Assembly: GCF_032854445.1 (NCBI RefSeq)
Contig: NC_088295.1
Location: 28,385,385-28,449,384, forward strand
DNA from: Liolophura sinensis
Taxonomy: Eukaryota; Mollusca; Polyplacophora; Chitonida; Chitonidae
DNA length: 64,000 nucleotides
Direction of reading: 5' to 3'
Part shown: in pieces, positions 1-58,204 of the stretch
Layout of the letters: the number at the start of each line of letters is the position of its first letter
Position numbering within the stretch: the stretch's first letter is position 1
Made by a program: the position numbers and the translations under genes
Notes under the pieces: generated by a model
What the model was told of the DNA's origin: nothing
Databases searched by the model: none
What the model saw: only the letters and a program-made list of their open reading frames with translations

Positions 1-7
1 ACATCTC

Positions 8-46491
<46,484 letters not shown>

Positions 46492-46652
46492 GGTTCCCAC
46501 TCTGAATCACTGTCTTAATAAAGGCTGCAGTTATATATCTCTGAATAACCTGGAGTCCTAAGGCTGTGCTTCTGTACAAATGTTGTATCCACTCAGGTGA
46601 AACTTGATGTCAGATTCCAACCTCTAGTGGAATTCAGCCGTCCTTGTCTGAC
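46492..46652 (-). other. GLT1: GOGAT 5'UTR portion of the first coding exon
   Basis: Upstream of the ATG the minus strand runs back to a good acceptor, ttgtacag/GTCAGAC (exon start 46652), giving about 161 nt of leader in the same exon as the start codon. This implies at least one upstream untranslated exon. RNA evidence would settle it. Confidence 0.55.
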
Positions 46653-48219
46653 CTGTACAACACAAATAATGTCCACTCATCAGTTTTCTAACACAAAATT
46701 TCTTATCAACATCAATGCTTAACGCATACCCATGGTCCATCATTGCCACAGTGCCCTTATACTAATGGACGTTCTGTATGGTGTAGTACCATCCATCAGA
46801 AATGTGTGTTTAATTGAGAGGTGCCTGTATTAAATGTCTCCAAATGGATGTACATGTATGCATTAGAAAGGTCAAATGATGACTGGTTCAGACGACATGA
46901 TATTTAGTAATTGGGCTCCTCCTCTGTATCCCATAATCCTCATCAAAGATTACGTAACTTATGCTTGGATTTTCTTATCCATAAGTATATAGGATAGCGT
47001 TTCTGTTTTTTTTTTCTGCAGAACATTCTATATTCGCTCAAGAGAAACACACAGTAAGCTGCAGTTGGAATTCATACTATTATCTGTTACAAAATTAACC
47101 AGGGCTTACACCTGCAACAAGGATCTCTATCAGAAACAACCAGGTAAATGTATGTATACATAATACAATTCACACACATATATTTTCAGCACCCTCAGCG
47201 TGGAAATAAAAAATGCAGCCAAAATAGGTCAGTGTTCTGAACATGTTCACAAGTAGAACACATGCACGCAACTAAAATATCTAGCAACTGCAAGTATGGA
47301 CACATTCCTATGCTGTCTTATTTAGTTACAAAAAAAAACAAAAAGAACAAAAGGAAATGAAAACGGCATTATTATGCTGGTGAGCAAATCAGAACACAAC
47401 CTGAAAGAAAATCTCCCTGCTTTTAGTTATACACAATTCAAAAATGTCACTGGGAGCAAAGTGTAGACATTTCATTGGGCTCTGCTGACATACATGTATC
47501 ATAGGTTATTTACTGTAAATTCAGTGCACAATTTTCACAGGCCTACATTTTCTGAAGAGAGCATCAGATCTTTAATATTCATGCTTCTTTAGATAACTTG
47601 TCAGCAGGTCAGCATGTATTTAGCATTTAGAGATACACACACCTATAATTACACTGGCATTTACTCCTCACTCCTGATTAGAATTAACTGCGCCTTATTC
47701 CAAAGCCATGAAAGCAGTCACTGATTTATCATCCGTTGTCAGGCAGGCCATTCTACACTGACACAAAGTACAGCAGGCTAAGACTGGGGAGACTGGGAAG
47801 GCAATGGCTACCCTGGTCATTTTTCAGCTCCTCTTTAAATTGAGCCTGCAATTTCCAGTGGTGCCACTCAGTTAGCGCTTGAAGTTAGTTGATTCAAACC
47901 ACTGCTTTGACATCATTTTGTACACATGAAATGACACGCCAGAAGCACGGTCTCTTAACCAACATTTTGTAGGCCACTGAAGCTGCAATATGTATACTGC
48001 ATTATTCCAATTAGGTTCACTATTAGCTTTCCTGTCAGACAGACCATACGACTGAGAAATTCTTGTTCAAGGCATGCACTAGAAGATCTAGATATACCAC
48101 ACGATAATTCAAGAAAAGACTTTTATGCACCTAACTCGAATGTTAAGAGGTTCAATGAACTCTCCAAGGTACATAACGATCAATGCCCGATGATAGTGCA
48201 GCCCGCACTGCAGGTGATA

Positions 48220-49618
48220 GTATTCATGCACTGCACCTGGCTGTGACCCAGGACATTATACACATAGATGCACTGCACGTGCCTGTAACCCGGGACATCA
48301 TACACATAGATGCACTGCACCTGACTGTAACCTGGGACATCATACACATAGATTCACCGCAACTGGCTGTAACCTGGGGCATCATACAGTACACATAGAT
48401 GCACTGCACCTGGCTGTAACCTGGGACATCATACACATAGATGCACTACACATGGCTGTAACCTGGGACATCATACACATAGATTCACTGCACCTGACTG
48501 TAACCTGGGACATCATAAACATAGATTCACTGCACCTGGCTGTAACCTGGGACACCATACACATAGATTCACTGCACCTGACTGTAACCTGGGACATCAT
48601 AAACATAGATTCACCGCAACTAGCTGTAACCTGGGGCATCATACAGTACACATAGATGCACTGCACCTGGCTGTAACCTGGGACATCATACACATAGATG
48701 CACTACACATGGCTGTAACCTGGGACATCATACACATAGATTCACTGCACCTGCCTGTAACCTGGGACATCATAAACATAGATTCACTGCACCTGGCTGT
48801 AACCTGGGACATCATACACATAGATTCACTGCACCTGACTGTAACCTGGGACATCATAAACATAGATTCACTGCACCTGGCTGTAACCTGGGACACCATA
48901 CACATAGATGCACTGCACCTGGCTGTAACCTGGGACATCATAAACATAGATTCACCGCACCTGTCTGTAATCTGGGACATCATACACATAGATTCACTGC
49001 ACCTGACTGTAACCTGGGACATCATACATATAGATTCACTGCACCTGGCTGAAAACTGGGACACCATACACATAGATTCACCGACACCTGGCTGTAACCT
49101 GGGACACCATACACATAGATGCACTGCACCTGGCTGTAAACTGGGACATCATACATATAGATTCATTGCACCTGGCTGTAACCTGGGACACCATACACAT
49201 AGATGCACTGCACCTGGCTGTAACCTGGACACCATACACATAGATGCACTGCACCTGGCTGTAACCTGGACACCATACACATAGATGCGCTGCACCTGGC
49301 TGTAACCTGGGACATCATACACTGCACCTGGCTGTAACCTGGGACATCATACCCACAGATTCACTGCATCTGGCTATAACCTGGGGCATCATAAACATAG
49401 ATTCACTGCACCTGGCTGTAACTTGGGACATCATACACATAGATTCACTGCACCTGGCTATAACCTGGGACATAATACAAATAGATGCACTGCGCCTGGC
49501 TGTAACCTGGGACACCATACACATAGATTCACTGCACCTGACTGTAACCTGGGACACCATACACATAGATGCACTGCACCTGGCTGTAACCTGGGACATA
49601 ATACACATAGACACACTG
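48220..49618. repeat. 42-bp minisatellite, about 33 units, with a higher-order repeat
   Basis: Unit ACTGCACCTGGCTGTAACCT plus GGGACATCATACACATAGATTC. Variants alternate gatgc/gattc, and a 4-bp longer variant (CATCATACAGTACACATAG) recurs 256 bp apart (about 48380 and 48636), so a six-unit block was itself duplicated. The multiple-of-three period creates long spurious frames on both strands. Confidence 0.92.
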
Positions 49619-50780
49619 TAGGTATGAACTATTAAACAGTTCTGTGTGCATGTGCATGCACTACAGGTTTCTGCTGTTAGAATTACTGGCTTGTGTTTCT
49701 AGGTCTAGAGATTATTTATCTGCTGATAATATCAACGTTTCTCACAAAGTAATAAACAATTAACATGAATACCAAACAGTAAATCTTATAATTAGCATGG
49801 ATCTATATGCCTGTGGCTCAGCGCCATATATGGCACATCTACAGTAAGGCTATTGTCATTATCACACCAGATGCCCATAAAATTGTTGGGATTTAAATGA
49901 GTACAATAAAGCATGTGAATTGGAGTAATTATTTTTCAATGTCTGATCCATTAAATCACAAGAATGAAGATGAGAAACAGGCTTGTCAGGTGACAAAAAT
50001 TTCTAATGACTTGCAATTCCTATTGAAGAGCTCTACAAGATGGCTACTTCTCTCATCACCTATCATCAGATGATTTGACAGTCATTCTAATATTGTAGCT
50101 GAATCAGATTTATGCTACAATAAAACAACTCATTGCTTGTGATATGTCATTAATTAAAGAGAAATTAGGTCCTGCATTACTGGTTCCATCCACTGGTAGT
50201 CAGTTCACTTCATGGAAATGACACCCAATGCATTATTTTCAACTAATGACATACATGTACACGGAAAGTACATGTAATTAGCTGTACAAAGAAACACACA
50301 GCATTCTTGTAAATTATTATACAGAAGAAAAAAAAACACACATAAAAAAAGCTACCCTTTAATATGTTCTTTAAGCCTGATCTTCATTAATAAACCCTTT
50401 CCCATTTTTGGAACATTTGGGAAGCCTTTTATGTGTACAAAGTGTGCCTATATTTAGGCTACCATATTAGAGTGTGTAGAAGTACATGTACATGCAAGTC
50501 TGTTCCAACCGAAATACTACAACAATGGTCAAGGGTCACCAATCATTTTGTCAACTTGTCAAAACCCCTGATTTCTAGTCCCTCATTTTAATGTGCCTTG
50601 TAAAGTCTCTTGAAGGACATGACCTTCAAGGCATCTTAGATTTCAAGGTTACCTTTTTGAATTAATATAGCCCCCACAGAGTTAATGTATCACTTCTAGT
50701 GGGTCTATAATACAGCCTTTGTTTGTAATAGTCTGTGGGCCATCTCCATACTTATATAGTATGGAGATTTATATACAGGA

Positions 50781-50872
50781 TTTATTTATTTATTTGATTG
50801 GCGTTTTATGCCGTATTAAAAAATATTTCACTCATACGACAACGGCCAGTATTATGGAGGGATGAAACCTTA
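50781..50872 (-). mobile_element. SINE tail fragment
   Basis: The plus strand reads TTTATTTATTTGATTGGCG and then the tail to GGCCAGTATTATGGAGGGA. Truncated after about 90 bp. Confidence 0.75.
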
Positions 50873-51235
50873 ACAAGAGTTAAAATGTGTACATAAATGA
50901 TCATGAGTTGGTGTATGACATACACATCATACACTAAATGCAACGCAGAAAACAGAAGTGAATTATATCCAGGTTTATGTCTATTTACTCAATGCCAAGA
51001 ACATGTATAATGTCTGAACATGTAATTCATCTAATTCAATTTGTCATTCCTAATCATAGTGTTTTAGGTCCATTCACTGCACACCTTTAACTTGTATACG
51101 CTACAAACCATATGTATACATAATACATGTATATATTTATTTTAAATAAATGTAGCCCTATATACAATGTAACCCCTACAGTAGCTGCCCATTCTGCCCA
51201 CATAATACTCTGATTTCATTATTACATTTCTTAGC

Positions 51236-51500
51236 CATGCAGCACCTGCTGTTACAGTCATGCAGTACCTATTATTACAGTCCTTCAGCACCTACATGTA
51301 TATTTACTGTCATACAACACCTATTGTTACCGTTATACAGCACCTAATGTTACAGTCATGCAGTACCTATTGTTAGTCATACAGCACCTAATGTTATTGT
51401 CATACAGCACCTATTGTTACAGTCATACAGCACCTTGTTACAGTTATACAGCACCTATTGTTACAGTCTTACAGCACCTATTGCTACAGTTACATCTATA
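51236..51500. repeat. Degenerate 23-bp tandem array, about 11 units
   Basis: Units near ACAGCACCTATTGTTACAGT plus CAT, with frequent one- to four-base indels. Non-coding. Confidence 0.8.
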
Positions 51501-53143
51501 TAGCATGTATTGTCAAATTAAATTTTCCTTTAATAATGACAAAAGTAGCCTAATTGGGAGCTTCATGCATGTTTGTTTGAATAAATGTATATATATGTAA
51601 ATCAAATTTTTATGTTACCTGGCTATCATTAATAACTACCTTACTCGTTAATTACTTATGTTGTTCTGAAAACAATCATTTTAAAGGGCATATCACATGA
51701 AACATTTTCAAAGGAACAGAGCATCTACTATTCATAAGAGGACATTTAAGGACAACTGGGGAGACATGCCTGGGGGTAAATCTACCACATATACGTATAT
51801 GCTGTAAACTACACGTACATATGCCTGTAGTATAGCTCCATACACCGCACCTAATCTTGTTATTTGACAACCAAAAAGGAACCCCTATTTTTATCAAACG
51901 CTTTGAAAATTAAATTGTTGCTCCTCTTTTACATTCTACATGAACAAGTGTATGTCAATGTATTAATTGATAACAATTTGGTCTAAACTGATTATAATCT
52001 ACTGTCCTAGGCGTCCTCATGAGGTCAGCTAAAGGTCATGACCCCAGAACAGTCCATGGCTCTTTCTCAGAATTACTCATGCAATCAGGTAAAAACAGCC
52101 TCACACACTGTTCTCTGAATGCTAGCTGGGGTAAATTTTTCTGTTTGAACTCATCCATCACAACTGGTATGAGTACTTTTATGTGTACTTGTACCTTTCA
52201 CATTAACAATATTTCATACAATGCCATAAAACTAATTCTATAGTTAATCTATATTTTATCATTTTTATTTCATCATCATCTTTCTATTTCCTCTTACCTT
52301 TTCTATATTATGCTCTTATCTCCTTGACTTACAGCATATCTTGAGTATAAAAATGCAACCTCCCCACTATGGAACCTCAAGTCTAACAAGTCTGCGCATT
52401 GTCACAAAGTGCATACAAAATGTAGCCAAAACGTTGAAGTCCAGACACACAGGTGCAAAGCACACCTGATGTTAACTGTGTTAATACCTTTATGCAGCCT
52501 TGGAAAATGAAGGTATAGTACAAACAAATACCTGTCTAGCCTTATCATAATGACTGTGGTAGTAGTGGTGATAAATCTGAGCAATGTCAGCCATGATGCC
52601 ACTAATACAGTAGTTAGCCATTTTTGACAGGAAATTTTTAGCAGGGCATAATCCATTATCACTTCATTTAAGTTCCGTGATTTGATTGAACAAACATACT
52701 GTGACTGATAATTTGCAGACCGTTTTTGTGAACAGTGTACACTGTGATAACTGTATTTTTTGGAATGATCACAATCAGAGTCTCAACTTTCAAGCTATTA
52801 TTCTCTCAACTACATTTCCTGGTAGAGTTGGTGCAGCTAACTGGGGATTGCTAACTGAAACTGGCGAAATAAGGGAAAAATATGAAGTAATATGAATGAC
52901 ATATGATTAAATTGTCCAGTATGACCAGTAAAATGATCTTGAACTATCCCCTGCTGATTCTGCTGCTAGCATGAAAAACAACAACTTTTTTTTTTACCAG
53001 TATTGGTAGAAAGTCGATTGAGACCAACCAGGGTTTTAGTGTAAAAATATGTAAAGTAGCCTATATATACATCAACATGTACATCATCACATACTTGCAT
53101 GTACCTCTGATTATCTCCCTTTTGTAATCTGCCACTGAGTATG

Positions 53144-53282
53144 GATTTATTTATTGACTTATCTGATTGGTGTTTTACACCGTACTCAAGAATGTTTCAC
53201 TTATACAACGACACCCAGCACTATGGTGGGAGGAAACGAGGTAGAGCACTGAGGAAACCCACGACCATCCACAGGTTCTGAG
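53144..53282 (-). mobile_element. SINE tail and partial middle
   Basis: The plus strand carries GATTGGTGTTTTACACCGTA, CACTATGGTGGGAGGAAAC and CCCACGACCATCCACAGG. Truncated in the middle domain. Confidence 0.75.
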
Positions 53283-54558
53283 TATGGGAATGGGATATAG
53301 GCCTAATAGATCATTCACAAAAAAATATAATTTTCTCCGATAATAAAATGAGTAATTTACAGAGCTGTGCATTGTAAACATCCAAACTAAAGAATGAGTG
53401 AAACTTTTATGGATTCTCCTGTAAAACTGTTAACAAGATGTTTGTGCCCATTTCTTCAGTTAACAGTTTTTTGGTGTTTTTTATTTTTCTTCCTTATAGC
53501 TGGAAATTTTTTTAACCCATCCCCTTCATAATCTTTCACAAATGTTTATCAATGTTATCAGGTACTGCTATATGACTATCTGCTGTACAGGCATATGTTA
53601 ATATGATCAGGGTTATGTGAAGGATGAAGGCTGAGACAGGTTAACAGCTGGAGTTGCATGTAGAATTATTCTAAGCTATAGGCAGGTTAGTATAATACAG
53701 GTCACCACCTGTCCAAAGTTTACATAGCATACATGTAGATGATGTAAGGGGAGACAAATGCTGCTGATGATGCACCAGAGAAAATACCATCCTAATGATG
53801 AAGGTGTAATATGGTGTCAACAATTGACAGAGCCATTATGGACAGATATACAACAACAAAGTTAGATTTCTGGAGAGTGTGGTGTTCCTCTATAGGCTGA
53901 CACAAATAACACACCTGGTGAAAACCATAATACTCTACACAAGATCAATACTTGATTCAGTAGGCCAAATTAATTACAAACATAGCTACACACGAGGACA
54001 AGCTGAATATACACAGGCAGCTTATATATTTATACCAGAAGAAAACTTGCCTTCGTAGTTTGATGTCCCTATCTCTGTAACACTTGATCTAAATTTGCAT
54101 ACATATGACCACCATGACCACCAGCCATGCAATTACATCTGTCCTAATAGTCACATGAAATACAATATTAAGTGCAATTTTATTCAATCATGAATGATAA
54201 ATTAAATCCATATACTAACTGCAATGAAATCAATTTAACCCGACACTGACAGCTTTGTTTCCAATGCCCTTGATTTGTTGATGGTCATAATCAGCAAGAT
54301 AACTATCAGGTTAGCAATAATGACTGTACATGCATTCATAACGGAACAACTGACTGTGGTTACACAGACCGTAGCTCATCTCCCATAGACAAGTAACAAC
54401 TTAACAAGACGCCGTCGGCCTTGCTTGTTTCTGTTTTCCCTTTGCATTAAAGGTGGAAAACGCTGACATCGATGGGTGAATGAATTGCAGCATGGCTCGC
54501 TAGCCATGTGTATGCAAATTAAATAACAGCTTGGAGATATTAAAAGAGGAATACATAC

Positions 54559-54698
54559 TGTTTCTGCGGAACCTTGACGTGGTGACAGAGCCTGCTTGTT
54601 GAGTCCGCTACCTCCGACACGGCTTTGGCTTCAGCGTACAACGAACTGCCTCGCGCGTGTGGCTAGCCAGTTGGGGCTCACGAAGGGGGTGCGTGCCA
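54559..54698 (-). other. GLT1: Candidate GOGAT untranslated first exon
   Basis: A strong minus-strand donor (AAACA/GTATGTATTC, exon end 54559) follows a relatively GC- and CpG-rich block at about 54560-54730, unlike the surrounding AT-rich DNA. A TATAAA lies at 54725-54730 on the minus strand, which would place the transcription start near 54698. It would splice across an 7.9-kb intron to the acceptor at 46652. Based on splice and promoter signals only. Confidence 0.4.
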
Positions 54699-54724
54699 GA
54701 GAAATACCCACCAGCCAAATGCCC

Positions 54725-54730
54725 TTTATA
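54725..54730 (-). promoter_or_regulatory. Putative TATA box for GOGAT
   Basis: The minus strand reads TTCATATAAAGGGC here, about 170 bp upstream of the candidate first-exon donor. Position and composition fit a core promoter; no experimental support is visible. Confidence 0.35.
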
Positions 54731-55305
54731 TGAACGCGGCAGCGATAACACCTCTTCTAAGTTTAAGTAGCACACATACCAAGTATGTGTCTGATGATAC
54801 ATTCATCTGATTAATAATCTGACAAACTTTTATCAAATCTGGACATCAAAGTTTAATAAAAATCAACTCTACGACCTCTGAGAAACAACACGCGAGGCAC
54901 TCATGTCTATGAGACTTTGATTGGTCCACATGGTTCTACTATTTCATGTGATGTGGGGGTCCTAGACATTTTGATTTCATTCATAAATTTGTAGTCCACT
55001 CGTCGTTAAAAGTATCAGACATTTTAGAAGTTTTTTATGCATTAAAGACTTTCATTCGCAATAAATACAAGACAGGAGCATGTGACCTACAATTTTCCAC
55101 TTACAGGTTTATTTGAACATACCCACGTATGACTAAGAGTTGTTTTCCGTGTCCCCCTTCACAAGAAAATCAATGGTAGTGCCTGATGGAAATTTTAACC
55201 TTGACCACGAGTTGTTCACGTGAAACTCCTTATATGGATCCCCGGGAAACATTTTCATTGGTCCTTGCACTAATGTATACAAACACATAAATTCCCACGT
55301 GGCTT
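54731..55305. promoter_or_regulatory. Putative divergent promoter between GOGAT and the orphan gene
   Basis: Spacer of about 575 bp between oppositely facing TATA-like motifs. It holds two CACGTG E-boxes (55217-55222, 55296-55301) and two ATTGG (inverted CCAAT) boxes (54920-54924, 55257-55261). No SINE or minisatellite interrupts it. Confidence 0.45.
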
Positions 55306-55311
55306 TATATA
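55306..55311 (+). promoter_or_regulatory. TATA box of the orphan gene
   Basis: TTTATATACGC lies about 150 bp upstream of the chosen ATG and directly after a CACGTG E-box. A start of transcription near 55336 is expected from typical spacing. Confidence 0.5.
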
Positions 55312-55458
55312 CGCTAGTGTAGTAGCATGTCTAACATTCAGAATCCTTGCCGGGCAATCAAACAAATCTGACTACACGGCGTGTATCTAGTTATATACAT
55401 ATATATATATCTTCAATCAGTGGGAATCAGGCATATTTTGGTAGAGCGTTCTATTCGA

Positions 55459-57803
55459 ATGGAGTTTAGTTCTAACCAGTTTGAAATCCTAATAAATTTG
55501 GCGGACGAAAGAGCTCGCGATACGGGACAGAGTATTAATGATTCTCCCAAGACAAGGGAGTTCCCGGAATTCGGTTTCCCGAATGCTGATGTACTGACCC
55601 ATAGCCTAAGACGTTTCACCAAGCTTCCATCTGTCCCTGATGTTAGAGAAGAAGATGCACCACAAAATCGACATGAGAATACAGTTGGAAACAACGTGCG
55701 AGTTGTGAACGGATCGGATATTGGTGATATTCCCATTGAATATCGAATCGAGGCACTAGCGGATTTCGAGCTCCCTGTCAAAGGTAACTAAACGATATTC
55801 TATTCGAGCTAGTATGTGAAGTTATATATGTACCACCTATCTCAGTTTGAAGAACAATTATCTCTGTGTGGTTATATCTATCGGATATGTGGTGTTTTGA
55901 ACTCAGTTAACGGCATATTTCACAGCCTTCAATCTATCCTTGGAATAGAAATTCAGACATTCACAACTAAAAATTAGATAAATCAGAAAATAATCAGTGT
56001 AGTCGGTGTTGAGTATTTTTGTTCGCGCACTTTCTCAGGAGAATATATTTTTTTCATAATTTATGGTTGTTAATGTATGCCTCTACAGCTATCTGTGCAT
56101 GTTTTTTTTTTCTTGTGCTGGCTATGGCTTTTGTGTTTGCTTGGCGTGCATTCTTCAGGCACACTGCGTACCATATTGTACTCCCACGCCAGAGATGTCC
56201 TCGCATATAGCCGGGGAAAGTGCAGAAGTGTTAGTGTCTAAAGACAAAAGGAAAAATCGATATTTTCCATTATCAAGCGATCCAGTTCGCCCTTGGAATA
56301 GAAATAGCTCAGTGTTGACGTGGACTGTTTGTAATTTGTAAACATCCCTAAAATCTTGCTGAGCATTTATGAAAGCGGGCGAGTATTTTTAGATTCAAAA
56401 TGTCCATTGGCATTTCGATCGTTTTTCAGACAAAATTAATAAGGATTGTTTTCCTTTTTGGTTTAACGCTTTTAATGGATCTTTGAAATTGCTCTGCACA
56501 CAGTCGAGTCATATAGTACGGACAAAAGTAAGCTTATTATTCTAACAAAGCTCATCCGAAGCGCCATTTTAACGAATTTTTGTACAGCATTAATTATTGG
56601 GCTTTCTATGTCAATTCCATTATAAATGTCTATCGTGTTCACGCTTAAATATACATGTATGTATCAACAGACGAGGCTTTTACAGGCTATGTATAGATTG
56701 TTGTGTTCAGACGATATAGTCTGTATTATAGGTCGTGTACGCAAATAAACTGGCGAATACAGGTGCTTCCGTGGCCCTTACAATGCCCTGTGGCCTCCGT
56801 GGAACTGTATGTATAGTCAGGAGTGACCTTCTCTGACCCGGCCCATGGTCAGCTGCCGATGATCGGCGCACCTTTGAATATAGTCTTTCAGTATGCTGCA
56901 TATATACACGAACATAAGGCCATATATACTTCTTCGAGCGCAATAGCACTCACCTCACGTCTTCTGATATGTTAAACAGTTGTTGCACACGAGTCCCAGC
57001 TACAATAGTGTATAGATTGTTATATACCGATAATGGATACACAAACTAAAGGCCTGAATCATATGATTAGTGTTATACATGTCACTCTTCTGTCTGCATG
57101 TACGTACGTGAGTTCGTCTGCGGTTCCTTAATTTGAACAAGACACTGCTGGCATGCAGGTTTCTTTGCATCCAAAATTAATTTTTGTATTATTACAGTAT
57201 ATACGTCTATAGAAGAATTCAGCTTAAGGTTTGTTCTTTTTTTGTCTTTTTGCAGGCTTCTATGTGGACAAACGTATTATCCCTGGCTTCCAATACACCG
57301 TTCGTTTTAACGGCACACAGACATGGCTATTCAATGGCGAGCCTCGTTTACTGAAGAGTGTTGGAATGGGATACGGCAAACGTCTGACTTTCGCCGGGGA
57401 AAGTCCAACAGACAGCATCTGCTTTTGGTCCGACAGCTGTGAAGATGGATATGCTTTTGCTGTCCATGCCGTAGAGGAGGGCGATGAATTCGTGATCTGT
57501 GATGAAAGGCTTCGTCCTCTTGGACGAGCCCATATTGAATCTCTACTCCTCCCTCAGCGGGAAATTAGCACGTTTACTACAGGGGGCGACGTCACCATGC
57601 GCGTGAAGGTAGTCGTGTCGGTGGTTGCCGAGTATAATCTCGAGCGTCATGGAATGCTCCCTTTAGTCAGTGGCGAGACGGCCGTGGCGGAGGGCGTTGC
57701 AATTGTGATGAAAAAACGCAAGCAGCGAAATGCCATGACTGTTAGAATTGAACAGGTTGTGCTTCCAAAAGTCGGCCCATGTTCACTCTGCAAAGAACTT
57801 TAA
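55459..57803 (+). CDS. Uncharacterised 290-residue protein, two exons
   Basis: Exon 1 is 55459-55783 (ATG in MEFSSNQFEIL, donor CAAAG/GTAACT); exon 2 is 57256-57803 (acceptor tttttgcag/GCTTC, stop TAA). The join rebuilds a Gly codon, and 873 nt gives 290 residues plus stop. I do not recognise a family. The first 110 residues are polar and acidic and look partly disordered (SINDSPKTREFPEFG, VREEDAPQNRHENTVGNN). The second exon looks like a compact beta-rich domain (GFQYTVRFNGTQTWLFNG, GYAFAVHAVEEGDEFVICDE, VTMRVKVVVSVVAEYN), with a basic KKRKQR patch and a C-terminal CSLC. No signal peptide or membrane segment is seen. Codons are much more GC/CpG-rich than the flanking DNA, and the open frame resumes exactly at the acceptor, so this is probably a real gene. 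It sits head-to-head with GOGAT. Confidence 0.75.
55784..57255 (+). other. Intron of the orphan gene
   Basis: 1,472-bp GT-AG intron ending in a pyrimidine-rich ttgttctttttttgtcttt run. Open frames at 56019-56341 (+) and 56707-56949 (-) lie inside it, but neither resembles a known protein nor has a convincing start. I see no repeat or RNA gene here. Confidence 0.6.
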
Positions 57804-58025
57804 ACATTTGAACGATTTATACGAATTCTGATGTGCTAAATCCGAACAAATCCATTGATAGCGCGTAGGCCTATACATGGCATATTGGGGTCATTTTGTC
57901 CGCTTTTATTGAGCGCTCTTGCATTTAAAATATATATTGTATATCGTTTGTTTGTTTTTTTTTAATTACAACTATATGCATTATATTCCAGTCCTGTTTG
58001 AGATATTTTTGGTTTTTGTTTTATG

Positions 58026-58031
58026 AATAAA
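58026..58031 (+). terminator. Polyadenylation signal of the orphan gene
   Basis: AATAAA lies 223 bp after the TAA at 57801-57803, preceded by T-rich sequence. It is the first canonical hexamer downstream that fits the gene's strand. Confidence 0.5.
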
Positions 58032-58204
58032 TATATTTTGAGCAACGAACTACCTATTTTGTGTTGCAGAAATTATTTTGATATAACGGCATACATGTAT
58101 AACGAAAGAATACTCGGCACTGCTTATTGTAAAGTGGCTTTATCTGTCGTTTGTGTTGTATGTTTCATTTTGATTTATTTGGTGCATAGGTACACCATAC
58201 TTAC

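Larger units (their letters stand above)
46653..54558 (-). other. GLT1: Candidate GOGAT 5'UTR intron (7.9 kb)
   Basis: Lies between the candidate untranslated exon and the first coding exon. It contains the 42-bp minisatellite (48.2-49.6 kb), a 23-bp degenerate array (51.24-51.50 kb) and SINE tails at 50.78 and 53.14 kb. The other parts hold nothing I can name. Confidence 0.45.

Noticed and set aside
46498-46500. GOGAT start three codons upstream of the ATG at 46491
   Set aside because: The codon at 46500 is GTG, not ATG; for an animal nuclear gene the ATG at 46491, with a strong context, is the right start.
48183-49635. Repetitive open frames to 191 codons on both strands
   Set aside because: Explained by the 42-bp minisatellite.
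55381-55458. Longer N-terminus for the orphan protein from 55381
   Set aside because: That frame begins with GTG and a YIYIYL microsatellite-like translation; the first ATG in frame is 55459.
57231-57255. Orphan gene as a single exon starting at 57231
   Set aside because: It begins with TTG inside the polypyrimidine tract of a clear acceptor; the in-phase upstream exon explains the start better.
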